From Scolanthus callimorphus (Eukaryota; Cnidaria; Anthozoa; Actiniaria; Edwardsiidae), in NCBI GenBank assembly GCA_033964015.1, contig CM066913.1, forward strand, positions 20,359,854 to 20,423,853: DNA of 64,000 nt, in the 5' to 3' direction. The notes below the pieces were generated by a model that was not told the origin of the DNA, ran no database searches, and saw only the letters and a program-made list of their open reading frames with translations. Positions 1-13,300 of the stretch are shown here, piece by piece. Position 1 is the first letter of the stretch. Every line of letters starts with the position of its first letter. Made by a program: the position numbers and the translations under genes.

Positions 1-539
1 GAGGGCACATACATACTATCACACTCATACATACCAGTTATGTTGTAAAGCCGACAGTAAAGTAAAGCGACATAACGACATAAGGATCTTATGTTGCAAC
101 GAAAAAAGCACGGGGAAATAATTGAAACAATCAATATTTTCCATGGATCTGCCAAAGCAATCTTACAGGGGCGTAGCCAGCACTTATGAGAGGGGGGTTC
201 CAAAATTCAAAAAAAAACTCCACATAGATCTCGGGGAAAAACTAGCGTTTGAAGAAGTTGCTACATTTTATGTTATTTTTTGTTGACTTCAACTTCTTGA
301 AACCACTTAATTTTGTTCGTGTGACATGTTTCTTATGTTGCAAGTGTGCACCAGGCTTAAGTGAAGGCATGACGGCTATGAAAATAACAGCAAACAAAAT
401 GCACTAATTTACATGTATTCATTTATTTTCCTACATTTTTTATTTACTGGTATTTACTAGTAAATACATGCGTGACACGTCCATGCATGTTGATATCAGA
501 GTAGAGATACAATACTGCAATATTTTTTTTAAAAGTTGA
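1..539. other. Non-genic stretch, no feature recognised
   Basis: AT-rich sequence with many stops in all frames. No coding similarity, splice-flanked exon or inverted repeat could be supported here. It ends at the terminus of the dispersed repeat that starts at 540. Confidence 0.5.
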
Positions 540-755
540 AGGCCTTTAAAGGACAACTGAAGGCTAAAATCGGCCAAATTTGAAGTAAAAGTAGAAACTC
601 TGAAAATAACTTTGCCGTAGCCCGTTTTATCCAACTCTTTTCTATTTTTCGAGAAAATTCGATGTTTAGCCGCCATCTTGGCTGAATGCAACGCGGCTCA
701 ATTTCGAAAGCGGTCTTACCCATTAGGCTTTTCGATGACGTCACGCATGGGGAAG
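540..755 (-). repeat. Dispersed repeat A, copy 1
   Basis: The reverse complement of this stretch matches 16466-16690 over about 200 bp, including the GCCGCCATCTTGGC and GATGACGTCACGCATGG blocks. The outer edge reads TTTAAAGGACAACTGAAGG, so a TTAA target and a MITE-like terminus are possible. Open frames across it occur in both copies but reflect repeat identity, not a gene. Confidence 0.75.
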
Positions 756-2207
756 AAAACAAAATGGTCGCCACGGGTTCGATTCGAAATGATTCGTTCT
801 TTGGTTGGCAGAATTCTCCCCTAGTCTGCCCTCCTGTGCATGCATTGTGGAACATTAAATGCACTTGAAGCATCAAGAACGTGTTGGATGGTTAATTTTC
901 TTCATTGACGACGAACTCGACGATTACAGCTCGATCAGCTTCGAAGTGCGACTGACACATGCACATCCTACATCACGTCTTTGTCGAGCAGTTGTCCACC
1001 TTTCAAGATTTACGCCACCACAGAGAAGCGATATATTGTTCTGACAGCTCGTGTTTGTTTCGGGGAAACAGTAAACTTCCAGCAAGTATTTCTGTTCAAT
1101 TCATGAAACCCAAGAATGCACAGAACTGTAGAATATTTATTATGCCCAACAAAATTTAGTACGTCTAGTCTCAAGCTTTCTTTGAAATTTAATTTTATTA
1201 TTGACGCTAGATAGCAACACATGGTTTTTCCTTGCAAAGCCACCACAAATCAACAATTTTATTGAAGACAACGGAATATTTAATTTATCATTTAGTGGCC
1301 TTCAATCAGGTGAAATACCGAATGCGCTTGACCTACTGCATTTCAATTATTTTATTTGCTTTCTTTGTATACCGATTTCTCAGTTTGATGTTGACATTTA
1401 TTTTTTCAGCGGTCCGGTATCCATCAAATCGTGTGCTCTGATTGGTTTGCGAGCGGTCCGGAATCCTACGATCCAGACCCCGGGTCCGGATGAATGAAAG
1501 TAAAAAAATAAATATATTATTTACCAGCTTGGGGTCGGTCCAGACTGTGAAACTTATCAACCAAACTATAGGCATTCCATGCTCAACTGAATAGCACAGT
1601 TTTATTTTTTTTAGCAAAAACAAAAATGCTTGAATAAAAATGGTGCTTTAATGTAAACAACTAGTGGATACTTCATTAATTTTTGGTTGCAGCTCAAGTA
1701 TTGTGCTGTCTGGCCAATACAACTACAACCTTGGGCCTTGTTCATTAATGTAAATGCCCTTCATTTGAGTATTCTCGAAATGTCCTTCTGCCCTTTAAAA
1801 TACTGCATCCTTTAATATTATAAACACAGTACTGCATATGAATACATATGCTTGTATGCATCTAAGGTCAATACAGCCATGTGTTTTTGGTTTAGAGATT
1901 TTGCTTGCCATTTGAAGCTGAACACTTTTTTGGCTATTTTAGCATTTGACATCAAGTGTGTCTAGCCCCCCAACCCTATTACAAAACCATCTCCCCCCTT
2001 ACCTGTTTGACAAATCATCATATGTCAATGTCATCTTGGACTCTTTATCAGCACCAAATTATATCACCTTTTAAATTTTTTGTGTCACCATGTCTCATTC
2101 CATACGTCATCAGCAGCCATGACAAACGCCATGTAATGTGATCATAAAGTAGGGTGAGGTGATCGCAATACAACTCTAGTAACTCAGTTAAAAAAAAATT
2201 GAAAAAA
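756..2207. other. Non-genic stretch between repeats A and B
   Basis: No gene is supported. The only structure seen is a GGTCCGG motif recurring at about 1409, 1454, 1483 and, looser, 1536, around a CTGATTGGTTTGCG block, which looks like the edge of a decayed MITE. Short open frames here lack recognisable domains or splice context. Confidence 0.45.
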
Positions 2208-2330
2208 AAATCTAAGTGGTCAGGGGGAGGACATTGGGTGGTCAGTGGGGGATGCTCACGTGAAAGTGACGTCACATTACAGTGAACCCAAATACGGCAA
2301 ATATTATGCTTCATCACTGATTATTTAGAA
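2208..2330 (-). repeat. Dispersed repeat B, copy 1
   Basis: The reverse complement matches 17743-17870 almost exactly, including GTGACGTCACTTTCACGTGA, which holds a CRE (TGACGTCA) and an E-box (CACGTG). Similarity stops abruptly at GTGGTCAGGGGG. Both copies lie about 1.0-1.5 kb to the right of a copy of repeat A, but each pair is in the opposite orientation, so this is not one simple inverted segment. Confidence 0.8.
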
Positions 2331-2489
2331 AATCAGTTTCCATAATAAAATTTAGACCAGGGATAAGGAATACCCTGGCAATTATCTTTCAGAGACTTGG
2401 GCTTCGACTAGTGCATTCTACTTTTTGTACCTATAACGCAAGTTGTACAGGCTTAATGTGCTGCCTTTTCTATGCCTCAATGAGATATC

Positions 2490-2830
2490 TACAGGGTCTA
2501 CACAGCGCGAAAAGCCTTGTATTCGGGTCCGCATTTTGCTGAAAACGCTACGTAGTACTTCTCGTGTTCAAGGATTTACGGACGTTTCCGCTTCGCATGA
2601 CGTGACGTGTTCGGGGCGTGTGCGGCCCCGAACTCGCTCAGTTTGTCCATTTTCAAGTCCGCACACTGCACGAAAATTTCGCGTACAGCGAGTACGCACA
2701 CTTCTGAATACTAGCCGTTTACATGCGTTTTCGTTCTTGAACACCACTCAAAGCGTACACGCACACGCTTGAATACGTGTAGATTTCACGGGGTTTACGG
2801 GTTTGAAAACGACAACATCGCGTTGCACTT
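2490..2830 (-). repeat. CTTGAACACG-type repeat, copy 1
   Basis: GC-richer than its flanks. It carries degenerate repeated words built on CGTGTTCAAG, GAAAACGC and CGTACACG. It resembles 14893-15215 in reverse orientation. Probably a non-autonomous DNA transposon. Termini and target duplication could not be fixed. Confidence 0.5.
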
Positions 2831-3426
2831 TTTTTCTGGGGATGCACTTTTTTCTCGAATACACGCTAAAAAGTATTTTTTTTGGGAAAACTACAACGAA
2901 AACTACCACCTTACACAAGTAGTTTCGTGATTCATATCTTCGGTTGGGCAAATTTAGAACACAAAACGATCATATAGAGCATTCATTATCACTTAGGAAT
3001 GTGTAGTCATAGTTTATAGAGTGGAATGGTTCTGTTCATGTTTTCACCCCTGTGCAGGGCCACGGGACATTTGATTTCTGACGGGCTTTATAACCATTTT
3101 TATTACTCTATTAGAACTGTGACTATTACTATATTCTAAGCAAGTATCGACAACAATATTTCTATTCACCCAACATTTAATCAAAAATTGTAAGGAGAAA
3201 TACATGATTTTACAGCATATATTACATTATATTAATATTTACAATATGGAACAGTTGTCAAATAAAGAAATAAGAAAGCATGGTTCTCTATTTACAAGTA
3301 AAACATATTTGGTAGGATAAATAGATATATTATCTCGTCAGCAATAACCGTACGCCTACTTTGTTTAATCATGACTATCTACCAAACATGGTATTTCAAA
3401 ATGTTGCCCAAATGTTCTTTTTGACC
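2831..3426. other. 3' flank of the C14orf93-like gene
   Basis: AT-rich, no open frame of note. On the minus strand this would hold the 3' UTR. AATAAA in minus orientation (TTTATT) occurs near 3096. No CACTA-type terminus (CACTA or CACTG followed by a matching inverted copy beyond 13.6 kb) was recognised. Confidence 0.4.
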
Positions 3427-6398
3427 CTATTCGTCGTCACTACTTTCAAGAGCATGCCGAACTCTTCTCTCCTTTCGAGGACGGGGTTGCAACTCTACAT
3501 CGCTGTCCTCGTCCTCCTCGTCTCTCTGACGCCTCAAGGCCCACTCTACCCTGTTCCTTGGTATCCCTCTGTGAGACGGCCGTCCACCATCAACCCTTTC
3601 TTTCTTGGCGCGTCCTGAATCCAGGACGGCAGCATCCACCTTCCTCTGAAGTCGTGCCATTAATCTCTCTGCCAGGGACGACCTCCACATTGGTCGTTTC
3701 ACCACCCACTTCCCTCTCAGCTGCCCTTCACCATCTTCCTCATCACTCATGTACTCTTGAGTGAGCTCGGCCATGGCATTCTTCTCCTCCCCAACTGCTA
3801 CCTCAACTCTCCCATCATACAACTGAAACAACAAAGGGTTACAGACAATAAATATTTTGCATTTCATATTTTGCAGTGCTCCCTCTATCAATCTTGTTAC
3901 AGTTATAGCAATAGTTGCTATAGCTATTATTATTTAGTAGAAGCCCACTTGCATACTATCATGAATCCTGCATTCTGATTGGCTACGCTAATAGGGGACT
4001 ATTATCAATACACCTCTAGTAGCAAAAGCGCCGATTTTGAACATGAAAACAATGGCGGGCGCTTTTTTTGAGGTTTCTGGTGATTTTTTTAGACAATTTT
4101 TCACTTTTTTTTGTCCAACTAGTTGGGTGATACTAAAACAATTAGACCTCTCACCCTCAAGGGCCACGGGCCAAGCCCATTCGGCCTGCGACCTCATGGG
4201 CTATTGGCCCGTAGCCCTTTCGGGCTTGAGGTCTAATTGTTAAATAGATAGTGAGTTGTGAAATCCTGGCACAAAACTTTCTAAAACCATGAAAGTAAAT
4301 GAGTTTAGCAGCAATGTCGAAGGTAGTATGCTAGTGGGCTTCTACTAAAACAATTAGACTACTGGTTCTCAGTTTCTATGAGTCATAGAAAACAGAACAA
4401 GGTCATTTTTGGCTTGTCAATTGTTTCACTAAAGCCAAAAATATGCATATAAAAGTATGAGGCAAATTTTGAAACTACCCTTCTGCATTATGATTCATTG
4501 TCCTTGCAATATGGCCAAATTGTAACATACAGCTGTGCACAATCACTTTCTATTTTTAAACTTACTCTTTTTCTCCTTGATCTCAGTTTGTTGCTCTGCT
4601 GATCTTTTGCAGCTTTCTCAACATTCGCTGGTAGAGATGCCAGGTACAGACGGCGTTTTGTTTCATAATAGCGTGCTGCAGCACCTTCAAAAGAACAAAA
4701 TTCTACATTTAGTTTACCAGAGCAAAACAATGTATCAGAAGCTACTGCTGCTTTTTCCACAAGCAGCTGAAAAATTGTTTTGCTTCATGCAATTGTGGAT
4801 TCCAACCTTACCAAGAAACACTTTTCCTATTAATCAAAAGAATGAAAAATTGTTTCAGAGCTCACATAGGTAGGAATAAGGAAGACTCATCAAAACATGA
4901 AGACTGGAACTGGCACAAATAATATACAATGTATTATTTTGTAATTCACAAAATATCTAGCAAATTCACACTTACGCTTTACAAACTTCCTTGGGTATTC
5001 TTTTTCCTGGCTATTGACTTCATCTTCCAGCAGCTTCCTCACAGATGTGTTATGCTTGGATGTGAGGCTGTAAATATTTTATAGTCTTGTTACATGTATT
5101 ATAAAATTATAATTGCTGCTTGGCGAGTGCAAAGGGAAATGGCAAGGGTGATCAAGATGATGCAGGGAAGGATTAAAGAAGCGCTCCAGCAATTTATATT
5201 TTGGACAGTAAATCCCATTGGTAAAAAGCTGGATTCTAATCCAATTATACCACGAAGGACTTCACCACTTGCATACACAGATAACAAAAGCAATAATGGA
5301 CTAACTATTCTACTCTAGGGGGCACGCTTCATGTCTTTTGACTGTATACACCTAATTCAGAAGAGGTTGCTTTGGTCATTGGTCTTTGGTCATTGAACGC
5401 CTTTGTTTCGTGGTCACTGAAGCAAAGAATTCATTTGTTTCGTGCTATAATTGATAGACCAAAGACCAAAGCAACCTTCTTTTAAATTAGGTGTATGTCA
5501 AAATATCTATTATATAACAAGTCACTACAGCATACCTTTCTTCAGGGCGGTACTGTTTCTCCTCTTGTAAGTTATTGTGAACAAGATGGACATCAGCCTG
5601 TTGTGAAAAAGAATTAATAATAGCTTTTTGTACACTAATTTAACTTTCCCAAGAAGCACTGCACATTGACAACAAACACTTGGTAATAGCTGGAAACAAA
5701 GATTTTTTAAAGACATATTTCCAGAATTGTGTTAAAAAATCCTGCCAAGGAGTATTCATTGATATCTTGTTAATGTTGTGAGAGCAGGCTTTGGCAGGCA
5801 GCTATTTAAGACAAGTAGCTGGCCCAGTTTGGCTAATTTCAGTGACTCTGCTTTTGTCTGGGATCCGAAGAAAAGTAGCCAACAGTAAAATGCCAAAAAA
5901 AAGCTGCAGCAGTCACTGGCTTGTTCTGACAGCACTGTATGATGGTGCTGTTTTCCAGCATGCTCATCAAACATATGGGTCACTTAAGTTATCCCCTTTA
6001 AAAATGCTTACAGAAATTTCCGGAGGTATCTTGCTATCCTCGTCGCCTTTGCTTGTTGTCTCAAGACTGTTGAGTCTTTCATTTAGCGTCTTCTGTTCTT
6101 CCTGTAGATCCTCTACAATGGTTATCAGCTGCCTCTGTCTTTTGTCCATCTCATCTAAGACCTCCCTTTGTTCCTTTAATTGGGTACTGACAGCATTAAA
6201 TGCATCAAATATCTTATTGACTTCTGCTGTTGATAAGGTTGTAACCTCCCTCCGTCTAGCCACTGGTGTCTCATTGCTAAAGGTTGGTGATGGGGTCCTA
6301 GATTGAGAATTGGAGCTTGATGGAGTCCGTACCCGATTTTGTGGTGTATTTCGGCCTTGGTTGTTGCGGGTGTAAAAAGACCTGGCCTGGAGTGACAT
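3427..6398 (-). CDS. C14orf93-like protein, five coding exons
   Basis: Exons by GT-AG junctions and matching phases: 6398-6012, 5597-5536, 5067-4976, 4684-4566, 3822-3427, giving an open 351-residue protein. Residues 1-50 are Ser/Thr/Pro-rich. Residues 55-115 form a predicted coiled coil (EVNKIFDAFN through LNERLNSLE). Residues 130-260 carry the part shared with vertebrate C14orf93: YYETKRRLYL, KLRSRRKR, then MSDEEDGEG followed by W-V-x-R-P. The C-terminus is basic, then acidic. The ATG sits directly after an acceptor (TTATTCACAG), so a 5' non-coding exon upstream is likely. The gene is head to head with the Tnp2 transposase gene, about 980 bp apart. Molecular function is unknown. Either a host gene of an expanded family or the companion gene of a CACTA element; I favour the latter. 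Confidence 0.8.
3933..4350. mobile_element. MITE in last intron of the C14orf93-like gene
   Basis: Inverted ends: TTTAGTAGAAGCCCACT at the left and its reverse complement (AGTGGGCTTCTACTAAA) at the right, continuing with GCATACTA. An internal hairpin at about 4137-4241 pairs CAATTAGACCTC with GAGGTCTAATTG, with GGGCC/GGCCC blocks inside. The 16-base word ACTAAAACAATTAGAC occurs at 4132 and again at 4344, which hints that the hairpin is a nested insertion. Confidence 0.8.
5347..5495. mobile_element. Short palindromic MITE with TA ends, in an intron
   Basis: Near-perfect inverted arms: TACACCTAATTCAGAAG and GGTTGCTTTGGTC at the left against GACCAAAGCAACC and AATTAGGTGTA at the right. The pattern TA-CACCTAATT...AATTAGGTG-TA fits a TA duplication, as in Tc1/mariner-type MITEs. 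It lies in the intron between exons 2 and 3 of the minus-strand gene. Confidence 0.75.
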
Positions 6399-7377
6399 CT
6401 GTGAATAAATTCAACAAAATAAAATTAAAATGTTCAAGATAATGGGTTTTTAAGGCCTGCCACCAACCACCATCCTTCGCAAGCTTATGATTTTGTTTTG
6501 AATTGTTACGTCTAGCACTTTTGTTAAAGAAGTATTGCAAGAACTTGGATGAAAAATTGTTAGACTATCTGAAAAAAACATAAATACCTGGTAAAAACAG
6601 CATAAAATGGCAAGATTTAAACAGTTTGTTTCAAGTATCGCTATAAGTAACATTTCTGTTAACAAGAAAATGTACCTTGGGGTGCAAATGATTGTGGATG
6701 GTAAATTTAAGATTTTAACCCAAACCATCTCAATTCTAATGGTAACCCCTGGGCATTTCAGATTTGCATAAATCATGTTGTCACCCCTGAAAAGAGATGG
6801 TCCAACCCGCAGTGAGTCGAAGAACCCGCAGTGAGTTGAATACTCACACATTTCAGCTTATATAACCTTCTAGATTTCAGACGAAGAAACTCCAAAAACT
6901 ACTTTGGATTTTACATAATGCTTTTTAATTAGGTAAAAGCTTCGAAACATAAGAACAAGGAGTTTTAAAGACCTATGCGCCTCTCACGATATCTTATAAA
7001 GTAAACAAATGCACAAATACGAAGCGACGTTCCCCTTGCTGCCTTACGCTAAAATACTCTAAAAACTCACCTTTAAATTACTTTGTGAAGACAAGAGGTT
7101 ATTAACTTTCGCTTTGGCTAGTCTTCGCTACTCTGGAGGCAGTAAGAAAGGCAAGAAAGTAGAGCAAAATGTCCTGTGTGAGATGATCGGGCTAGAAGAC
7201 GACGCATAAAGTGAAAGGACGCCAATACTCCAGAAACAATAGAAGATTTCCCGCCGCTTCTGTTCGCTCATTTGATTGGCCAAGACAACAAAAGCTCGCA
7301 GGAGGACTCGTAGCCCGTGTTGCATGACGGTATTGGATCTTCGCACCGAGTCCTCCTCGACAGATTGGAAAAGCAAA
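6399..7377. promoter_or_regulatory. Shared divergent promoter region
   Basis: This 979-bp gap separates the starts of two divergent genes, so both promoters should lie here. The segment at 7110-7380 is GC-richer than its flanks and CpG-containing and is the better candidate. The part at 6540-6655 is a dispersed repeat, and an 18-base word (AACCCGCAGTGAGT plus GAA) is duplicated at 6806-6840. No TATA box at a useful distance was seen. Confidence 0.45.
6540..6655 (+). repeat. Dispersed repeat C, copy 1
   Basis: Matches 14605-14715 in the same orientation: AACTTGGATGAAAAA, TACCTGGTAAAAA, TGGCAAGAT, AACAGTTT and GAGTATCGCTATAAG-like blocks in the same order. The two copies flank the Tnp2 gene but are direct, so they are not its terminal inverted repeats. 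Confidence 0.7.
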
Positions 7378-10300
7378 ATGGCGGCGTCTAGAAGAATTTG
7401 TGTTGATTGTGGCAAAAGTTTCAGCAAGTCAGCGTATTACCTCCATATGCCATGTAGCAAAACGTCCAAGAACCAGTCCACGGGATCAGGTAAATACCGT
7501 GTACTTTTTTAAGGCTAAAGCCGGCAAACGTTTGGGATAAATGCGAAAATTTTCTGCGGTCGAAATGTGAGAAGACTTTTTGAGACCTAAGCTGAGCTTG
7601 TCAGATTCACAAGAATTGAACAAATAAATCGTCTAGGTTTGTTAAATAACCTTTCAGCTACAAGATGAGTACAAATTTGGAGTATTTTCGTGTGCTATCG
7701 AGCGGATGGAATTGGATTGTGATGACATTTTTAATTTCGTATCAGGCGGAACAGTTTTCAAATTTGGAAATTTGATAGCAAAAGCTGTTAAATCTTACCT
7801 AAATATGCCTATATAATTGAAGTTTCAGTTCCTTTTCCTTTTTGTTGGTATTTTATCAACAAAGTGTTTGTTAGCAAAGAGGTGTATGGCAAAGAAAGCT
7901 TTTTTTATTGTTAAAGGCACAGAATGTTTTGAACTTATACCCCTGAGGCTTTTAAAAATCTTAACAATAAAGAGCTGTCAGAAAATACCCTAGTGATGAG
8001 TCTTTACTCATAATCAGGCCCATAGCAAGCTCAAAGAGGCTGGTCCGCCTCGATTAGTTAGCCTATTTGCGGATCAGCCATTCCTGTAACTAATATTTCA
8101 ATGTAAGAATAAAAAAGTCTGAAGTGAGCGAGGCACTTAACTCGGTAAAAAATTCCAAAATGTTAATGTTTACTTGAGACTTTATAATTGGAAAATTGTA
8201 TAGAGGTTTTTTTTCTGGAAATCTGGCTCACTCTGCCTTGGTTGACAATTTTCTCTTGCTACAGGCCTGATAACTTGGATTGCACAATAAAGTATAGAAA
8301 TGTTTGTTGTTGTTTTTTTTTATGGAAAAAAAATGAATGTTTCTATTTCTAGGTGATTGCTTGACAAGACAAGATTACATTTTTTGCAGTCACTGCAATC
8401 AACGAGTTTCAAGGAGGACTTACAATGAGCATCGGAAACTACGATCAGATATTGGTGTGGCTGCCATTGCTGAAGGTTCTAGTTTGGCTTATTCTGAAGT
8501 TGAAGATGCTGAGTATTTTGATGTTTCTGAAGAGGAAAATGTGTGTCAAGAGGAATATTTTGATGCAGAAGATCAGGTATTCTTCAGCGAGTCAGAGAGC
8601 AGCTCAACAGAAAACACTGACATTGTAAGTATTTACGCAGAACAATTACTATTTTTCTGAGCAACTTTGATTTTCAAGGCTTACTCAGGCATTTGTTATG
8701 ATTTACAGTAAGAACTCTGGAGTTCTGAATAACAGTACATGTACGTTTTTTTGGAGAAAATTTTCCACTATATACAGCCCGTACGTTTATTGATTTCAGC
8801 CATGTCCACTCTATACACACCTTGTTCAGGCCTGTTCTGTTTATTGACATAAATTTTTGCAGAACTCACTTATTAAGACAGTAAGACAGATTTTTTTAGA
8901 ACTTCAAGCATTTTTGCCAGAAAGCGGCAAAAAATCTTGTTACTCGAAATAAAAAAAGTTGTTGCTTCAAAGGTCTTCATGGTAGTGTTCATGTATTAGC
9001 GCGCCGGTAAATAATTTCCAGAGGAAGCTACAAAATAAATTTTATTTTTTACAGATAGACATATTTTTCGCACCTAAAATGGTGATGTCAATCACAGCCT
9101 TTATAGATTCTATAGAATTTTTCCATTTTTGAAAGCTTATTTCTGTGGCGGCGCAAACCCAGTCCTCTGCCTTTTGTGATATTTCGAAATGTGGAACACA
9201 AGTCTACAAATTAGGATAGAAATCACTGAGCAACATTATTTTTTGCCAAAGGTTGCTCGAAGTTGTAAAATAACCTGTCCAAAAAGTATTTTGGTTTTCA
9301 AATCTGCCTTATAGTGGTGATATTTTTGCAATCTTCGAACAAAACTGCATTGTCTGCGAATGTGAGGTCAGCGGTTTTGCTCACAAATAGTGTTTTCTCC
9401 ACTGTATACTATTATACCACTCTGTACTATTATTACACAACTGTCATGGCACAGCAAAGGGGGCAACTGCAAAACACAAAAATCTCACAGCAAAACACAA
9501 TAATCTCATGGCAACACACAATAATAGTTTATTATATAAACACCAATGAAATACCGGGTTATCTCCGGCACGAAAACTTGATATCTTCACATGTGAAAAT
9601 AACAAAATAATATGTTATTTTCACATGTGATAATGTCACACTTGCCTTTGCTCGATGCTAGATTTTTGAGCTTAACTCAAATAAAATTAGAATTTGGTAT
9701 TTCATTGATGTTTATATAATAAACAGAACATTACATGACCGCTTGGAGATACAAATTTTATCTTCTCGTGTAAAAAATTTATCTCACTCGTGAGATAAAT
9801 TTTCAACACTCAAAGATAAAATTGGTATCTCCTCTATGTATTTTGCAGTGAATTGCTGTGAAAATATTGTATTTGGCAGTGGACTCTTTGTTTTGCCGTG
9901 ACAGTTTTGGGCCACCGTAATTATTGGCCCTTGGGTGTTTTTCCACTCTGTGCTATTATTCTGTTTCACTTGAAACATGTCACTGACGGACTTTGCACTC
10001 TTATCCTTGCAGAATGATGACCAAGATGAATCAGAGGAATATGAATATTGTGATGATGAAGAGGAAGATTTCACAGAAGTGCACGTTCAGGGTCGTTCTC
10101 CTGAATCAAAGGCTCTTGTAATGTTTCTGATGCTTTGGCAATCTATGTACAAAGTTTCTGATGCTGGTATCATCATCCTTCTAAAATTTCTTCGGTTATT
10201 TTTCATTACTCTTGGAACTCTTTCACAAGTACGTTATCTCATTGAATTTGCATCAAAACTCCCTACAACAATTTACATGATTAAAGCATGGTTAGGCCTT

Positions 10301-13300
10301 GAGGAAGATGAATTTGAGAAATGTGTTGGCTGTCCAAAGTGCCATACCTTGTATGACCTAAAAGACTGTACTGTGCAGAAGCCCAATGGACGTGTTGTTT
10401 CCAGGAGATGCTCACATGTAAGGTATCCAAGACACCCACACAGAAACAGGAGAAGGGAGTGTGGTGCAGTGCTGATGAAGACCATGAGATCAAAATCTGG
10501 TTCCCTGTTCCTTTATCCTAAACGGCTATATTGCTATAATAGAGTCAGCGAATCACTTCGTGGTCTGATCACTAAGCCAGGGTTTCTGCAGAAATGTGAG
10601 GAGTGGAGGAGGCTACCAAGAGAGCAGGACTGTATGACAGATGTGTACCATGGGAATGTATGGAATGGATTTACTGATGAAGATGGAACAAAGTACTTCT
10701 CCAAGCCTGGTAACCTTGGATTGATGCTGAACATTGACTGGTTTCAGCCTTATAAGCATACCAGTTACAGTTGTGGCGTTATGTATTTGGTAGTAATGAA
10801 TTTGCCAAGACATGAACGATTCAAAAGGGAAAACATTATTATTGCGGGCATAATCCCAGGACCTAAGGAACCAAAGGGCAATATTAACAGCTATTTGCAA
10901 CCAATTGTTGATGATCTTGGTGACCTCTGGGGAGGTATTATCTATGAGGATCAAGCACTCCCAAGTGGGCTGATCAAAGTTAGGGCAGCATTGCTTGCCC
11001 TTTGCTGTGATGTACCTGCGTCTAGGAAATGTGGTGGATTTGCTGGACATTCGGCAAAGCGAGGTAAGCTATACATATCCTTGAATTTCAGAATGTGATC
11101 ATCTACAGTATGTGCATGCATTGGTTTCATTGCAATGTCCTGCCTTTGCAACTCCTTTCGAGTACGTTTGGCATTCACTGTAGCACTTAGCGCAGCTGTT
11201 TAGAGTTGTGCTGACAAATGGTAAAAATTACCAGCTACATTATTCATGTTTTGAATATACTGTATACATGTTATTTACCGGCTGGATAGTCTGTATAGGG
11301 AAGAACTGTGACCGAGGGCTGGTAAATATTGACCGAGTCCTGAGGCCAAGGTCAAAATTTTCAAGGCCGAGGTCACAGTTTTTCCCTATTCACATAAGCC
11401 TTGTAAATGACGTATTTATTTTTTCCAACTTTAAAATTTGATTTTTTGTCAATGAAAACAAGGGCATGCAAATGGTTAGCGTGACCTAGGTCAGTAAATT
11501 GTAACCTAGCTAGTAAATTGTTATATAGCAAGTGCTCACAAATCAAATATTCCCTGATCAGTCAATATTTGGAAATGTTATTGATTGTTTGGGGAATATT
11601 GCTTTCACACGTCGCGTTTGAGAGCGGGGGAAAATAGCAGTAAATTTTCTGCTATATAACAAAACACTTAATGACTACTCCCTCTGGAAACACAGTTTTG
11701 TTTCCCTTGACTTCGTCTCGGGAAACATCGAGGTTGTCGGGAAACAAAATTGATGTTTTCCTCGGGGGCAGTCATTAAGTGTATAATATTGCCCCTGCGC
11801 ATGCTCTAAGAACCAATCAGAATGCAGAATTTGTTAGCATGCCCTCTAGGAAAAAAAGCAATTGGCAAGAACTCTAATATTACTGGTTTGTGATTTTCCA
11901 GGTTGTAGCAAGTGTCGTAAAGAATTTACCACCAGCTCATTCCAGTCAAAGACAGACTTCTCAGGATATGATATTGAGAACTGGGAGCCTAGAACAAATG
12001 AACTACATCGGCTACATGCAAACTCAGCTTGGAATGCAAGCTGCAAGACTCAGCAAAAACAAGTGGTTCGTGACACTGGTGCCAGGTACTCTGTCCTGTA
12101 CCAGCTTCCTTACTACAATGCTGTTCGATTTCTGGTTATTGACCCGATGCACTGTCTATTTCTGGGAATTGCAAAGCAGTGCCTGACACTGTGGAAACAA
12201 GAGGGGCTTTTGTCTGACAAAGACTTCCGCTTGCTTCAGATGAGAGTAGATGCAGTAGTTCCCCCACCTGAAATTGGCAGGATACCATCCAAAGTGGCCA
12301 CTGGTTTCAGTGGATTTTCTGCTGACCAGTGGAAGAACTGGGTATGCTACTACTCTCTATTTGCACTGAAGGGTATTCTACCAACAAGACATTATGAGCT
12401 GTGGTCGCACTATGTAACTGCATGCCGGTATCTGTGTAGTAAGAGAATCTCCCCTGACCAGTGTGCTAATGCCGAAGACGAGCTCATCCTGTTCTGCAAG
12501 GGCTTCCAGTCGATGTATGGTGCAGAGCATTGCACGCCCAACATGCACCTCAGTTGTCATCTTGGTGACTGTGTGAGAGATTATGGACCAGTCTATGGTT
12601 TCTGGTGTTTCTCTTTTGAGAGATTCAATGGGATAATGGGCTCTTACCACAAGAACAACCATAATATCGGTAAGGACTAATATAAAAATAAGAATTCAAC
12701 ACAAGGTTCCGGTATAAAAGGGATAACATCTCCCACTTTCACGCTTGAATCAGCAATTATAAATTGATAACCCAACAGAATGAAATCCAACAATGGACAT
12801 CCATATTTTTGGGATACCTCCATGGAATTTTGCCCAGGGCCAGGGTACACACTCTGGAATTCTACTGTTTTTGATGACTGGGGTGCGGATTTTTTATTGC
12901 CTCACCCCGCAGTCACTGTGGTCCCTGGGTCATTTCGTTTTTTTTTCTTTCGCTAGGTCTGCAGTTTATGAGGAAGTTCTCACGAGATACCAGATTACAG
13001 GCGATGCCATTCCCTGACAAGTGTGAGGAGATGTTTAGTGTCCTTTGCGCCCACAATGAAGGGTCGGTAGCTGATACCCTGCATGCAGATTCAAGTGACA
13101 CCAGTGTACAAGTGTCTCCTCTTCCACCCATCAAGAGAGTCGCTCTCGACTGCCAAGAGTCAGCTGCCATGGCCGACCTGTACACCGAACTATATCCTGA
13201 CAAGGAAATTCACTGCCCAAGACTATGTGACAGCTACTCCAAAGTTCTTCTAAATGGTGTTTTGTGTAGAACAACGCAAACAGTTGGAGTTATTGTTCGT

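Noticed and set aside
10613..11050. Minus-strand open frame of 145 codons across Tnp2 exon 3
   Set aside because: It is a shadow of the transposase frame, with no domain and no splice context.
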